Under the pieces are notes generated by a model. It was given only the letters and a program-made list of their open reading frames with translations. It was not told where the DNA came from and ran no database searches. From the NCBI GenBank assembly GCA_021234155.1, contig JAJEKV010000064.1:684001-748000 (forward strand): a DNA stretch of 64,000 bases. Reading direction: 5' to 3'. Origin of the DNA: Isoetes taiwanensis. Taxonomy: Eukaryota > Streptophyta > Lycopodiopsida > Isoetales > Isoetaceae. Both the position numbers and the translations under genes were made by a program. Position 1 is the first letter of the stretch. Each line of letters starts with the position of its first letter. Below are positions 10,949 to 22,658 of this stretch, one piece after another.

Positions 10949-12805
10949 TGCCATTCTGTCCCTTCAAAAAAAAAAGGGGGAGCCCTTCCGCCCGTCAACG
11001 AGGTCGAGACAAACACAAAAAAAAGTGCTAAAAAGTGCTACAATTTCGTTTTTTTGCTAGGGTCTAGCATTTTTTCACCCATTACTTCGTGCTCAAGGTA
11101 TGGTGTTATCCCCACTTAGATTCGTTCTTCTTTATATTATCTACAGATGCCTTACCATTTCGTTACACCATAGATTCCAAGGATCTGTGTAAAAGATCAG
11201 TAGTAGGTGGTGGTAAACCAAGATCTTCACAAAAAGATGAATTGCTGCAAACTAGAGGAAAAATGGCATGTCAGTCACAATGGCTCCTACAAGAAGGCAA
11301 ACTATTGCGAAGTACAGGCAAAATGGCAGATCAGTTACAAGCAAGTTGTAAGAACAAGTTGGACCTTAATCAAAATAAAGTACATACTGATAAAAAGGCA
11401 GGTTCAGATAGAGAGTGCACATCTTTGAGAGAGGAAACCAAGAACCTGGAAAGTTAAAGCCGAAACCTGCTACCCCTTTCAGCCTAGGCACTGTAAAATT
11501 TGCAAAAGTACAAGCCGATTTGAACTGTCAAATGAAGAGTCCATCAAATGACATGAGCACTCATGTATTGCAGGAGCAGATAGACAAGCCAGCTGTTTTA
11601 AAAAGTCATCTTAGCCCATATTCTGAGTGCGACAGAAGTCAAAATTCTTGTGCCACACCTGCCTAGCTTGAGGGTCCTTCCATTCAAAGATTCCTTATGT
11701 ACTTACATAGAATGACCATCTAAGATTTTGGCTTTAAGTGGTTCAACTCCACTTTGTAACGTTAGAAAAGCTATGTTGTATACCTCAAACTTTCGCAGCT
11801 TCTAATGCAAAGTTGATAATATAGTTGATTTTGCTCTAATACTCAATTTAGAATGCCCTTTTCTCATTTTGTCCATCATTTGATATATACATAGTCAAAG
11901 TGCTTTCAACTCCACCAAGATTCTAGATGGATTTAAAATATGTCTTCATTCGAATGAGGTGCACATTAAAAATATCCATGTTTACAACCATATAGGAAGT
12001 CCCAATATTATATGAGGGCATCTGGTTGGAGGACAAAGTACAAAGACTGACCAAAATAATAAATAGAGACTGACCGATCATGTGCTACTTCATTTCTTAC
12101 CATCAGCTATTAGGGTGTAGTATATTATAGATGTATAATTTGAGGTATTGATCTTACCATGATGTATTGTCCTTAGCATGTATTCCATGTATGTATTGTC
12201 CTTAGCATAGAATTACCCTTGTAATGTCGCATGCATGTAAGAACCCCAGGGAAATGCGAGACCGAGATGCGAGAAATGTCAATTAAAAACATTTTGAAAT
12301 TTTATTTATTCTATACATAGGGGTAGGGTGCACAAGCACAAACTCAAGTACAAGATCGGGTAGGGGTATGTAAAAACTAGGATAGTCCAAAAGTACATCT
12401 ACGGAAAGGGGCTTGGAAACTAGCTTTTCCTATTTACGTATGTAGGGGTTTTCCACCTCCAAAAAGTCGTATACAGGGGTTTTCTCTGGACCCCTTGCAC
12501 GCAGATGTGGTATCCCCATATGCCTAGGTGAAACCCCTGGGCTCATATGGTAGAATGTCTTCTTTGATAATCATTATTTCTTTATCTAAAAGTGCCTGGT
12601 TCAAATTATATCCCTTTACAACTGTATTTGCAATCTCAAATGCCAAAATCCCTACTACCCAAAGTCGTTATACTGCTCCTAATGTATATAATGCGTGCCA
12701 TTTATATAATGCGTGCCATTTTTCCTTGAGCTAAGTTAAAACTTTGCACTCTAAAGGAATGCTACATTTTCAAACATGTAAAGTAGGAAATGAACATACT
12801 TTGCC
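10949..12805. other. Non-coding stretch, possible promoter or 5' region of the minus-strand gene
   Basis: No convincing gene is seen. Short open frames on the plus strand (11,089-11,457 and 11,415-11,666) are Lys/Gln-rich and lack recognisable motifs or supported splice sites. The first part (10,960-11,100) would be the 5' flank of the spliced gene on the minus strand. Confidence 0.4.
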
Positions 12806-12898
12806 AAGAAAGACTTGCGATACTGCTAGAGGATTCTGGCATGAACAGAGCTGTAGACAGGGCAGAAAATACTCTGTTGCATAAAACAATCCCTTATA
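12806..12898 (+). repeat. Duplicated ~93-bp segment, copy 1
   Basis: Matches 13,678-13,770 with about six differences, from AAGAAAGACTTGCGATACTG to ACAATCCCTT. On the plus strand both copies keep an open frame (RLAILLEDSGMN... AENTLLHKTIP), but neither is flanked by a consistent pair of splice sites. The bases after it (12,905-12,955, GAGCATATGGGACCTC...) are repeated near 15,590-15,640. Confidence 0.7.
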
Positions 12899-13444
12899 GA
12901 CGAATATCTTGGAAATGGAAAAAAAAATTAGAGCATATGGGACCTCCGCATGCAGATTCATGGTCTAGAGATGCAGATGCAAATATTGGCTGAGAAATGT
13001 AATAGAATAGAGCATATGGGATCTTTGGTGCTATATGATTCGTGTTGTGTAGAAAAGGGAAGCAATAGCATACCTGTCTAGTAAGCTTACATATGAAGGC
13101 CGTTTAACATTGAAAACGGCATACAAATTAATTATCATCACCTTGCATCTAACTGCCAAGTTAATACCATTTGATGGCCGGAGATCCAGGCTGTAAATTT
13201 TATGTTCACCAGCAGTCTGCCACAACAAATTAATAATCAATGCCTGAATAGAAATATGCAAATTCATCATTGTCAAATAGTATAACTTTGGGTGCATAAT
13301 TGACTTCAGTTTTCACCAGCATAGGCTATCAGATGCAGATATAGTACAGTTTTTAATCTTTAATCTCAATCTCTTCCTACTGACTCAAAATGTCCAGGGA
13401 GTACTGAGATAAAATTCCGTATACCAAGCTCTAATAAAGAATGT

Positions 13445-13954
13445 CTACTGACTCAAAACATTTAGGGAGTACTCAGACAACATTTTGTATACACAGCTCT
13501 CCTGCTCCTCATGAGAGTTTAGCAATGTGACTTCTAGGAGAAAATGGTATCCCTTCCATGCCCAGAGAAATGAAGCAGTGGCAAGAAATATAGAGTGCCG
13601 TGCATAATAATCACACAATCTGACCTTAATCATCCATGTGGTTCTGCAAAAACAATCTTTCAGCAATGGTGCATCAGAAGAAAGACTTGCGATACTGCTA
13701 GAGGATTCTGGCATGAACAAAGTTGTACACAGGGCCGAAAATACTCTGTTGCATAAAACAATCCCTTGTAAACCAATAGGGGAGGGTGGCCACGCAAGGC
13801 GCCGTTGCCATTTAAGGATGCGAAAAATGGCCAGGTCAGATTCGTTAGGGTTCCAATTAGGGCTGTGAAGCAAAACATCAGGGCTGCGCGCAGAGAGATG
13901 GAGGCTCGTAGTAGGTAGCGGCTGTAAGCGACCAGCATGACGCTCATCCATCAC
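13445..13954 (-). CDS. Hypothetical ORF, 169 codons, weak
   Basis: An open frame begins at an ATG at 13,954 and runs to 13,445. Its first ~60 codons lie in GC-richer sequence that resembles the 5' end of a plant gene, and the middle is the second copy of the ~93-bp duplicated segment read on the opposite strand. No domain is recognised, and the alternate-strand reading of the duplicated segment is also open. It may be a first exon with read-through into intron, or a chance frame. Confidence 0.25.
   Translation of the reverse strand: MMDERHAGRLQPLPTTSLHLSARSPDVLLHSPNWNPNESDLAIFRILKWQRRLAWPPSPIGLQGIVLCNRVFSALCTTLFMPESSSSIASLSSDAPLLKDCFCRTTWMIKVRLCDYYARHSIFLATASFLWAWKGYHFLLEVTLLNSHEEQESCVYKMLSEYSLNVLSQ
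13678..13770 (+). repeat. Duplicated ~93-bp segment, copy 2
   Basis: Second copy of the segment at 12,806-12,898. The two start points are 872 bp apart. The flanking sequences differ, so this is not a simple recent tandem duplication. Confidence 0.7.
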
Positions 13955-15695
13955 GAGGCATCGCCGAATGTCGTCTCTGGCTGCTCGCTTCCTGTGATTC
14001 CAGCTCCATAACTTGATGCAAAGTTGCCCTATTCATTTCAGAGCTTCTAGCAGAAGACAGATTATGAATGCTTCTAGCATTATTTGAATGTCGATGGGCA
14101 TCTACAGACTCCAAATCGATATTCAGCAGGTTTGTTCAAGCCCAAACATCTAGGCATCTTGTTTTAGCATATTGTTTTGAATTATAGGATTGAAAACACA
14201 ACAAATGTTTTATGAATGCCAAGTAATTCTTCAATTCTGGCACCATCGATTTTTTTCCTTCCCTTTGCAGTGGTTTTTGTTCTAAACAGATTGCTTGTAT
14301 TTCATATTTTTGCTGCAGTTTCTGACCAGCATGCTGCAACTTGTACTTCAGGCACAACAGATGCCACTGCTACTGGCACTCATGGTTCTACAAAAATTTA
14401 GGAACAAGAAGAGCCAATTCATTGGCATCAGAGGGCTAATGATTTTTACATATGAAGGGGGCATTTCAAGAGATGAAGATGGGCCGGCAGTCCTTGTTAA
14501 TGAATGTAAGGATTTTTTTTTATGGCTTTGTTATCTTTTATAGTGCTAAGCATGCTAATCATTGTTGTATGACTATACTTAATTCAATTCAAATAGATAA
14601 CTCTGATGTGTCATGACAGAATTTTATAAACAGGAGTTTCTCATACTTCTAGGTGATTATTGAGAGCGGATGAAGGTCTTAGCTCCATATCGTAATTTAA
14701 AACTAATGCCAATAAATGGTATGCAGGCAAGTTCTTGTATCCACATTCATTTCCATGTTTTATCATATTCTTCAGTTATAGAAGTGTACTTGTTAGATTG
14801 CACCATCAAAGGCATATCATTCTAGCATTTGAAGCCATAGAGTGTATTGTTTTGTTTCTTCCAATTGTATGCATTATTTTTTGTGACATACAAGTGAAGG
14901 ATGCCTGAAAAGATGTGTCCATTTTATTTGTAACAGCGGCAACAATTGGTGCTGATCATGCTGATCCAGAGAGTGAATAAGGGCTTCTAAGAGGTTTGTT
15001 ATTATGGCCATCCAGTTACTGACTTGTAAGCGCGCTCTAATTAGTGGAAAAATTGTTTGAAAATGTAGGTTATGATACGATTGTGTGTCTGTAGGAGTGT
15101 CTGCACCAAGCTGGGTCTTGAATACCATGGTTTCTTAAAAATTCCAAGTAGTCTATTGGATTGAAACATGTTTGTTAAATCCAAGGCACAACGAGTGAAT
15201 TTAAATATTGTCAATAGTTTTTGTTCATCAATCTTATCAAAGTATAAGTTTGATGGATATTTTGTGCTCTGAATGTTACTTGAAAGATAATTTTAGGCAT
15301 TACTATGACAAAAAAACGTGAGCAAATTTGCATGGGAGCCTTAAATGGCCACCCTGATAGCCTATGTGGCTGCCCCCTCAGCCTTGGTGGTACCAATGCC
15401 CCTACCACTTTGGCACATCATAAGTCGAGCTGGGGTTGCCAACTTGACATGCAATAAAATTTGCAGCGTACAGGACCTTGTTGGGCATGTTTCCATGTGG
15501 CATTCATGGTCTACAAGATGTTCATATCATTGTTGCAGCAATCTCCCCCTCAAGTGCGCAGCCAATGGACACCCTCCCCTATCTTGGATGAGAAATGGGG
15601 AAAAAATTGGGAAAAAATTAGAGCATATAGGACCTCGGCATGCATTAAACAATTAACACTAAAATTTTATAATATAGGATAATATAAGAAGATTG
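13955..15695. other. Mostly non-coding; one possible plus-strand exon near 14,430-14,508
   Basis: A candidate exon lies between an AG at about 14,430 and a GTAAGG donor at about 14,509. It encodes GLMIFTYEGGISRDEDGPAV and a few more residues. The nine residues ISRDEDGPA recur in the gag leader of the left chromovirus at about 5,377. No flanking exons can be joined with confidence. The rest holds short frames, an AT-rich spacer and a second copy of the GAGCATAT...GACCTC stretch near 15,615. Confidence 0.3.
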
Positions 15696-15699
15696 CTAG

Positions 15700-15863
15700 A
15701 TTGGGCTTTCAAGAACTAATTTCTAAGATGGATCTGTGATAGAGAAATAGCCCAGTGAGCTGATTATGATCTAAAAATAAAACTTGCAGCGCCGGAGTTA
15801 TCCATTCTAATGCTTCAATATTCCCAACCAAATTGTTGGAAGCCATATCCAGATAATAGAGAA
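15700..15863 (-). pseudogene. LRR receptor gene, most C-terminal surviving LRR segment
   Basis: Read on the minus strand from 15,863 this encodes YYLDMASNNLVGNIEAL and LQVLFLDHNQLTG, two leucine-rich repeats. It ends at a stop at 15,709. If the Ty3 element and one copy of its TSD are removed, the frame runs directly on from the LRR segment at 21,678-22,266 (...IANLPLL then YYLDM). No transmembrane or kinase part follows at lower coordinates, so the C-terminal half of a receptor kinase is absent. Confidence 0.75.
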
Positions 15864-16128
15864 TGCTATATGCTAAGGACGTGGAGTCCAAAGATGGCTT
15901 TTAGTCCAAAAGGGGGCCTATGGTCCAAAGAGGGCTTTGGTCCAATAAGGACGTGGAGTCCAAAGATGGCTTTTAGTCCAAAAGGGCTTTTAATCTTGGT
16001 CCAAAGATGGACCAAAGGGGCGTGCATGCTATATAGTAGCTTGGGGGAGAGCTCTGGGGCGGCTGTGTTCTAGCTGAGAGCTCGTGGTTGGGTGGTGAGA
16101 TAGCATGCCACGTCAAGTGTCTATTTTA
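15864..16128 (+). repeat. 5' LTR of the Ty3 element in the LRR gene
   Basis: 265 bp, starting TGCTATATGCTAAGG and ending GTCTATTTTA. It contains short internal repeats built on GTCCAAAGATGG and TTTTAGTCCAAAAGG, and this tandem part is longer here than in the 3' LTR. Indels in this repeat explain the length difference between the LTRs. Confidence 0.9.
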
Positions 16129-16129
16129 G

Positions 16130-16141
16130 TGGTATCAGAGC
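16130..16141 (+). other. Primer binding site, initiator tRNA-Met
   Basis: TGGTATCAGAGC, a full match to the plant initiator tRNA-Met primer site, lies one base after the LTR. Confidence 0.9.
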
Positions 16142-17339
16142 GTTAGGTTTCGATGGGTGTTCCATTAGAGATGGGATTGGTGCTTACACAAGTAAACTCC
16201 AAGCAAGGCATACTCATGGTTGTTCTGTTGTGGATTTTGTGGATCCCGACTTGTGTTTGGCACCGAGTATGAATTCTAGTATGGCTAAGCTATGCTTTGT
16301 AGCTGGGTTCTGGCCTTGGCAAGCATAGAGCTACACATGTAAGATAATGAGGTTTTTTGTCTTAAAGTACTTAAAATATGTCCCTTGGTTTATGACCTTG
16401 TGGATGTTAATGGTATAGATAAGTTAGACGACACACTCTAGAATAAGTATATGCCATGAAAATTACCTCATGACATAAAGGAAAAAGTTACGCGTTATGA
16501 ATAAAGGCGAGAAAAGATTGTCCACAAAGAGCCTCTATTGGGTTTTAAGAAAAAAAAGGAAAAAAAAAACGAAACTTAAGGGCACGTATTCCTTTTGGTG
16601 GCAAAGTATTTCTTTTGATGGCAAAGGGGTAGACTAATTCATAAGGAATAGTCTAGGCCAAAGACGTCTTTACGTGAGTGTTCAAAGCTAACACTTAGGA
16701 CTTGCCATATCAAAGTTAAAAGATATGACATGAAGATAAAAATTAAAAGATAGGAATAAAGGCACATAAAGAATGTCAATAAAGGGGGGCCTTTATTGTA
16801 CAAAGACAATAATAGCTCGTGTAGTTTATATACCAAAGGGGGCCTTGGTGCATACAAAGATAATAATAGCACGACTATATTAAGGTCAAGCATGTTGGTT
16901 GAGCCCATGCTTAAAGGAGGACATGATAGTTGGTACCAATTTTTGGACTATTCTTTCACACCAAAGACCCTCATGTTTCCATTGATGCTCCCTTTGAGAT
17001 ATAGAACATATATATGTCTATTCTCACGGACAAAGGGGACAAAAGTGGCATGAGCATAGGGTTATGGCATTCGACCCTACATGATAGAGGGCAGTCTCCC
17101 TCTGGTGTGCGATTGCGGTTGGTGCTCCTTAGGTTGTCACCAAGGAATGGGTGTTACGAGTTTCATCCTTTAGTTGATTGGGTTACTAGTACCCTTGGGT
17201 TAGCCTTGGCTAGCGGGAGTGAGACCTTTGAGTTGTTGAAAAAAAAAAAAATTATTCTAACCTCATTCCAATACTTTAAACGTTTGGTAATGAAAAGTCA
17301 TTATGTGTAGTTGGTGGTTTTGCATCCTAAGTTTAGTGC

Positions 17340-18031
17340 ATCTCCTTTGAATGAATGTCAAACTGTCTTTTTGCACTATTTTGTCTTCTTCCTGGACAAG
17401 AATTGCCTAATCAAGCTCCTTCTTGGAGAATGCATGGCCAACAAATAAAGATTCAGCGCCGACTTGATGAGTTCCTTCAAGCTGGATTGATCCGCTATAG
17501 TTTTTCCCCTTGCTCTTGTCTTGTTGGTCAAGGAAAAAAGATAGTTCTTGGCGCCAAAGTTCCACGGTGCCAAAGTTTTTAGTCATCTTGATCTTAAGTC
17601 CGGGTGTTGGCAACTTAAAGTTGCACCCGAAGATCTGCATAAGATTGTGTTTCGGACAACGTTTGGACACTATGAGTTTTTGGTCATGCCATTTGGACTT
17701 ACAAATGTGCCAGCTTTTTTTGCGAGGCTAATGGGGCAAATATTTGAAGATGTGCATGGCGCTTATGTTGTTTTCTTTGATGACATATTGGTGTTTTTTT
17801 TTTTTTTTAGTAAGACCGAGGAAGATCTTTACTTGCATTTGCGGGAGGTTTTTCGTCAGTTAAGGAGGAGTCCATTACTTTTACTCCTAAGAAAAGTATC
17901 TTTTTCCATTCGGAAATTGAATATTTGAGTCATATTGTTTGCGCTGAGGGTCTTAAAGTTGATCCCAGTAAGGTACAAGCAATTGTGGATTGGCCAGTAC
18001 CTACTTCAGATGTTGCCTTGCGTTCCTTTGT
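17340..18031 (+). pseudogene. pol: Ty3 reverse transcriptase, decayed
   Basis: RT blocks are readable across frames: QIKIQRRLDEFLQAGLIR, FSHLDLKSGCWQLKVAPEDL and FRTTFGHYEFLVMPFGLTNV, then VVFFDDILVF, which carries the two catalytic aspartates. A run of T after the catalytic block expanded into a poly-Phe tract. The reading continues as SHIVCAEGLKVDPSKVQAIV and breaks at LRSF, where the non-coding insertion begins. Confidence 0.8.
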
Positions 18032-19484
18032 ACCATATAGTATTCCGCTTGAAATCTTATAGTATTTTACGAATCTTGTTATACAGTATAGCAAATTTTG
18101 TACTTGCATACCCCACAAACGAGGAACTTTACGTACGGTATAGATTAAGGAATAAGGGGTGAATATGCCTATCCAACAGCTGTCGTTGCCCGGAGTCACC
18201 CCCCGTGTGAATATGCACCCAAACCAAAGGGGGTTTAAGGGGGATTTTAATTTAGATAGATAGATAGATAAATGTGTTGGACCCAATGGTTGTGTTAATT
18301 AATGTCAATGGTAGTTATGTGTTAGTTGTTAATGTCAATGGTTGTTATGTGTTGGGAGATTTAATTTTTATATGTTGGATGTTAATGGTTTGTGTTGCAA
18401 AAAATTTTTTTTGGCCCCTTCGGGGCCTTAAGGACGCCACCCCTTGGTGACAAAAATTTTAGAATTCAAACCAGAAAAAAATAGAATTCATTTGAGGCTT
18501 TCATCACCTGTAGCTTTTGAATTTGATCACAATAAAACAAATAGAACATAAGTAAAAATTACCATAAAGATAGAGCAGATTGATCCCATTATTCTGAAAG
18601 TCATAAAGTTTGCAATACAAAGAAAACCCCCTGTTATTATACTACATATTGTTACTTCCGCTACAACTATTTCTCTTTCACAATGACACCATTGTTTATC
18701 AATCCATATGATTTTGGATGCTCCATCTCTAGCTTAAAGGTAATGCATGATTCACCTTATGGTTCGATTAAAGTTCCAAACCTACAATATAAATGCATTC
18801 TTGTGGCCACTGTTTGACTGATCTGCGTGACATGGAAAAGGGCGTGGAATAATTCGCCTGTTGTGTGCATAAGAATCCGTTTGTTGATTGAAGCTAAAGG
18901 CTGGCTGCTATGAACAATCCGGCAGCCAAGAATATCCAAGAGTTGGAAGCAAACAGAGGGCCTAAACTTGAATCTGCAGCAAATCTTAGGAAGGAAACAA
19001 AAGGGAGTTTTGCAGCACTACATTGTAGAATCAGGAAACCAATACCTTGTAAAAAAAACATTATGCTAACTGAAGAAACATTAAAAAACAAATACCTTTG
19101 TAAGTGTGAGCAAAAAATCCATCTCGTGGTAGTAAAATCCACTCCGGCAACAAGAATCCAAGAGGGCAAGTACACATGCATATGCACACATGCACACACA
19201 TGCACATGCACTTGCACTTGCACATGCACAATACACATGCACATGCACACACATTCACATGCATGTGCACATGCATACACATGCGCAGTGTTCATGCACA
19301 AACACATGCAGAGAAAGACAACAACCCTCGGATTGTTCCACCCAACGAAAATCAACGGCCCATAAAGGGTGCACTCTAGAAATACTATTTAGTACACCTC
19401 AACGAATACAACAACGAAATCATAGAAAAACCATGTGAAAAAACGTATAAAAATCTAAAAGTAACCCCCTGTTATTGTGCTACA
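18032..19484 (+). mobile_element. Composite non-coding insertion inside the Ty3 element
   Basis: The Ty3 pol frame stops at 18,031 and resumes at about 19,485 (FAFQVLKDAM). Between them lie half of a foldback element (18,032-18,400, with terminal arm at 18,195-18,243), a GATA microsatellite at 18,257-18,276, a GGCCCC/GGGGCC hairpin near 18,412-18,426, an AT-rich module to about 18,620 shared with 34,300-34,497 and 38,886-39,080, and then the long-direct-repeat element. No coding role is seen. Confidence 0.75.
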
Positions 19485-19488
19485 TATT
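18625..19488 (+). repeat. Non-coding element with 26-bp flanking direct repeats, copy 1
   Basis: Flanked by AACCCCCTGTTATTATACTA(CATATT) at 18,625-18,650 and a near-identical copy at 19,463-19,488. The interior begins GTTACTT and ends AAGTAAC, a 7-bp inverted terminus. It contains a TGCACA/CACATG-type microsatellite at about 19,165-19,290. A second copy in reverse orientation is at 37,976-38,884. Parts of the minus strand look like exon edges (an AAAG/GTATTT donor near 19,093), so captured gene pieces are possible. Confidence 0.65.
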
Positions 19489-20712
19489 CATCAGTTTGCT
19501 TTCCAAGTTTTAAAGGATGCCATGGTTAATCCTCCTGTTCTGCGTTTGCCAAAGTTTGGTCTACCTTACTTGTTATGTGTTGATGCAAGTGGTATGGCTT
19601 TGGGCGAAGTTTTGATGCAGGATGGTCATCCTATTGCTTATGAGGTCGGAAGTTTTCTGACAAGGAAAGTAGATCTAGTATTTATGATAAAGAATTTCTA
19701 GCTGTCATTTATGCTTTGAAAGTGTGACGACACTATATTTTAGGGTCGACGGTTCATATTTTGACTGACCATCAAAGCATTAGATGCTCGGAAAGGAAAG
19801 TGAAATGGGTTGTTTTTATGCAACAATATGATTTCTCCAACGACTATCATTTTGGTAAAGAGAATGTTGTATCGGACGCTGTAAGCTGACATTTTGTTGT
19901 TTGTTCTCTCTCTATAGTACAATCCATCCATTGGCAAGAGCCATTGTATGCCGCTGACCATGGTTATACGGAGATGTGGTTATTGGTTCAAAGTGGAAAT
20001 GCTTAGGGGTATAAGATCGTTAATGGGTTCTTATACAAAGGTCCAAAGCTATGCATTGTTCGTGACTTTAGACCACTTGTTCTTAGGAAGGTCCATGATA
20101 TGCCTATTGTTGGGCATTGTGGCATGGGGAGGTGATCTCGGCAAAGATTAAACCATATTTTGTGTGGTCTGGATTGTAGAGAGATGTCTTCCTTCCTATT
20201 AGTCATTGTGTGACTTGCCAATGGATAAAGAAAGCGAGCAAGAAGCCTCTTGGTGTTCGTTTATCCTTACGTATTCAGGAAGCGAAGTGGACGCCGATTA
20301 TTATAGATGTTATTGTCGGTTTTTCCACAAGTCCTCGCAAGAATATTGGCAATTGGATGGTTGTTTGGACAATTTGAATAAGTTGACAGCTTATACTGCA
20401 GCTATGCTCTTTATCAAGAAGATGTTTAGGCTACATAGGTTGCCTAAAGGTATTGTATCTAATTATAATACAAAGTATACCAGTAAATTCTGTAAGGCAT
20501 TACTTATGCAGTTGAGAACTGAGTTAAGGTTCTTTATTACAACTGATGGACAACCTGAGGTGGTGAACAAGGTTATTTGTTCCATCGTAAGAGGGTTTGT
20601 CAAGGAACATCAAGGTCATTCAAAAGAGTATTTGCCTATAACTGAATTTGTATACAATAATGCCTATCAGTCTACCATAAAGATGACACATGTTCAGACC
20701 ATCTATGGTTAG
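19485..20712 (+). pseudogene. pol: Ty3 RNase H and integrase, decayed
   Basis: RNase H is readable as VLRLPKFGLPYLLCVDASGM, with the first catalytic Asp in CVDAS, followed by several stops. Integrase core pieces follow at 20,206-20,712: FRLHRLPKGIVSNYNTKYTS occupies the place of the family's VSDRDTKFTS block, so the second catalytic Asp has become Asn. The motif DGQPEVVN and the FVYNNAYQSTI segment follow. The 20,713-21,430 part has broken C-terminal integrase sequence. Confidence 0.75.
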
Positions 20713-21442
20713 CCTGTGCGGAACACACTTTTTGGAGTGTGTAAGGATGTTCCAGATGCTGATGATTTAGTTATTGAGCATAAGGATCTCATGGACTTGC
20801 TTCACGCTCCTATTCGAGATGCTCAGGATTATTTTGCCAAGAAATCATCTAAGTGGTAGTTGCCAATGGTTTTTAAGAAAGGAGATTGGATATGGATAAG
20901 GATCCATAAAGGACACTTTAAGAAAGGTGCGCACAAGAAAGGTCTTAAGTGTCAACTCCATTTCCATGGACCATTTCAAGTTATAAGTGGTCAAGGAGAG
21001 CACATGTATGATAGAAAATGTTAGAAAATGTATGATATAGTGAATGTATAATTCCTAAAAGCTTATCAAGGTAAAAACTTACCTCCAATTGAGAGGTTAA
21101 GTGAGCCAGAATTGATTAGTATTTCCAAAGTTCTAGAATCAGGAAACAATTTTGGAAGACAAAATCCACTAGTGGTTCAAGACAATATTTGGTTAAGTGC
21201 GCTCACAAACCTTTGGAGGACGCTTCATGGGTGCGTTGCAATGTTTTAGAAGCTTATCCGGATATTCTTAGGGAATATAAAGATCGGAAAGCAAAGGAAG
21301 CTGAGAGACAAGAGGAAGTCCAAGCACAGGCTTCTACTAGCCGGCCTAAGCGAGGGCCAAGGAAGGATTATGCTCGGATGGCTAAAAGTATTTAGACACC
21401 CTTTTGCAGCAGAGGACTGCTGCAATGTCAAGAGGGGGGGAA

Positions 21443-21672
21443 TGCTATATGCTAAGGACATGGAGTCCAAAGATGGCTTTTAGTCCAAAAGGGCTTTTAG
21501 TCCAAAAGGGGGCCTATGGTCCAAAGAGGGCTTTGGTCCAAAGATAGACCAAAGGGGCGTGCATGCTATATAGTAGCTAGTAGCTCGGGGGAGAGCTCTG
21601 AGGCGGTTGTGTTCTAGCTGAGAGCTCGTGGTTGGGTGGTGAGATAGCATGCCACGTCAAGTGTCTATTTTA
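21443..21672 (+). repeat. 3' LTR of the Ty3 element in the LRR gene
   Basis: 230 bp matching the 5' LTR from TGCTATATGC to GTCTATTTTA, preceded by the polypurine tract at 21,431-21,442 and followed by the GAGAA target duplication. Confidence 0.9.
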
Positions 21673-22266
21673 GAGAAGCGGCAGATTGGCTATGCCGGAA
21701 GGGCCGGAAGGAATTGATCCTGAAAACCCATTCTTTTGCATTCTCACTCTCTGCAAGCTCTTGCATCCTCCAAATTCTGTCGGAGTAGATCCTGTTAAAC
21801 GATCTGAAAATAAAACGAGCTTGTGCAGCTTGCCTGCACTGCAGAGGTTCGCCGGAATTGATCCTGTAAAAAAAAAATTGGTAGACAAATCGATCACTGT
21901 TACATTGGACTTCAGCCCTAAATTTGCCGGAATAGTTCCTGTCAGCTGATTCATACACAGTGCCAACGTTTGCAATCTCTGGGCAATTCTGCACCGGATT
22001 GAGGGATTGATTCCGTCAGATCGTTGGAGAAAAGATTAAGAATCTCCAGCTTCTATAGATTTCCCAATTCCGGCGGAATGGTGCTATGCAGAGTATTGTT
22101 GCTGAGATCAAGAGAAACCAAATTTGACAAATTTCCAAGACTTGAAGGGATCGAACCAGACAAATTATTGGTGAAGAGAAACAGATATTCAAGCTCTTGC
22201 AGATTGCCCAGCTCCGGCAGAATGGATCCGGACAGATTGTTGAACACCAAATCTAAATGATTCAAG
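21673..22266 (-). pseudogene. LRR receptor gene, central LRR segment
   Basis: On the minus strand this encodes about eight plant-type leucine-rich repeats, for example LSGSIPSSLGNLSNLVSLDL and LTGTIPANLG. A frameshift lies between about 22,053 and 21,975. One side joins the segment at 27,074-27,508 across the copia insertion (GLMKSL then NHLDLVFNNLSG). The other side joins 15,863 across the Ty3 insertion. The repeat pattern LxGxIPxxLxxLxxLxxLxLxxN is that of extracellular receptor-kinase ectodomains. Confidence 0.85.
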
Positions 22267-22557
22267 TGTTAGAATTCAAGCTGTACCTTTAGAGTACATT
22301 GATGTACATTAGATACATTGATGTACATTAGAGTACATTAGAAGTATATATGTACATCTCTGGCCTTTGGCCTTCTGTTTCCGGCTGTTGGCCTTTCAGT
22401 GCCATTCATTCCATGTATTTATAGATTACATGCAATACAGAGAACATCCAGATTGTTCCTATTCTATTCCTATTGTGTCTCTTCCATTCTTGCTTCCGCA
22501 TTGGCTCACTCTGTGCTGCAGGTTTGTATCAGTCCATAGCTGATACGTTTTCCAACA
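22267..22557 (+). repeat. 5' LTR of copia element 1
   Basis: 291 bp. A short tandem array of GTACATTAGA/GTACATTGAT units lies at about 22,293-22,350, and a TATA-like TATTTATAG near 22,417. Confidence 0.95.
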
Positions 22558-22569
22558 TGGTATCAGAGC
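22558..22569 (+). other. Primer binding site, initiator tRNA-Met
   Basis: TGGTATCAGAGC directly after the 5' LTR, a full match. Confidence 0.9.
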
Positions 22570-22658
22570 CTATTGGCATGTAAAGGGAAGTTCGGCAATA
22601 GAGGAACTTGGGAGAACAATTCTGGAAGAATACTTATCTGAGTGAGCAAGAGAAGGTC

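Larger units (their letters stand above)
15864..21672 (+). mobile_element. Ty3/gypsy retrotransposon inserted in the LRR gene
   Basis: The 5' LTR is 15,864-16,128, the primer site is TGGTATCAGAGC at 16,130-16,141, the polypurine tract AAGAGGGGGGGAA precedes the 3' LTR, and the 3' LTR is 21,443-21,672. A 5-bp target duplication GAGAA lies at 15,859-15,863 and 21,673-21,677. The LTR ends are TG...TA. The coding part is badly decayed: RT near 17,400-18,030, RNase H from 19,485, integrase 20,200-20,710. A ~1.45-kb non-coding insertion splits RT from RNase H. No intact gag is visible in 16,142-17,340. Confidence 0.9.

Noticed and set aside
18625-19488. Reading the 26-bp direct repeats as a simple target-site duplication
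   Set aside because: The same repeats flank both copies at unrelated loci, so they are not a target duplication made separately at each site.
15709-22265. A functional LRR receptor kinase
   Set aside because: Two retrotransposon insertions, several frameshifts and no kinase domain in the window.
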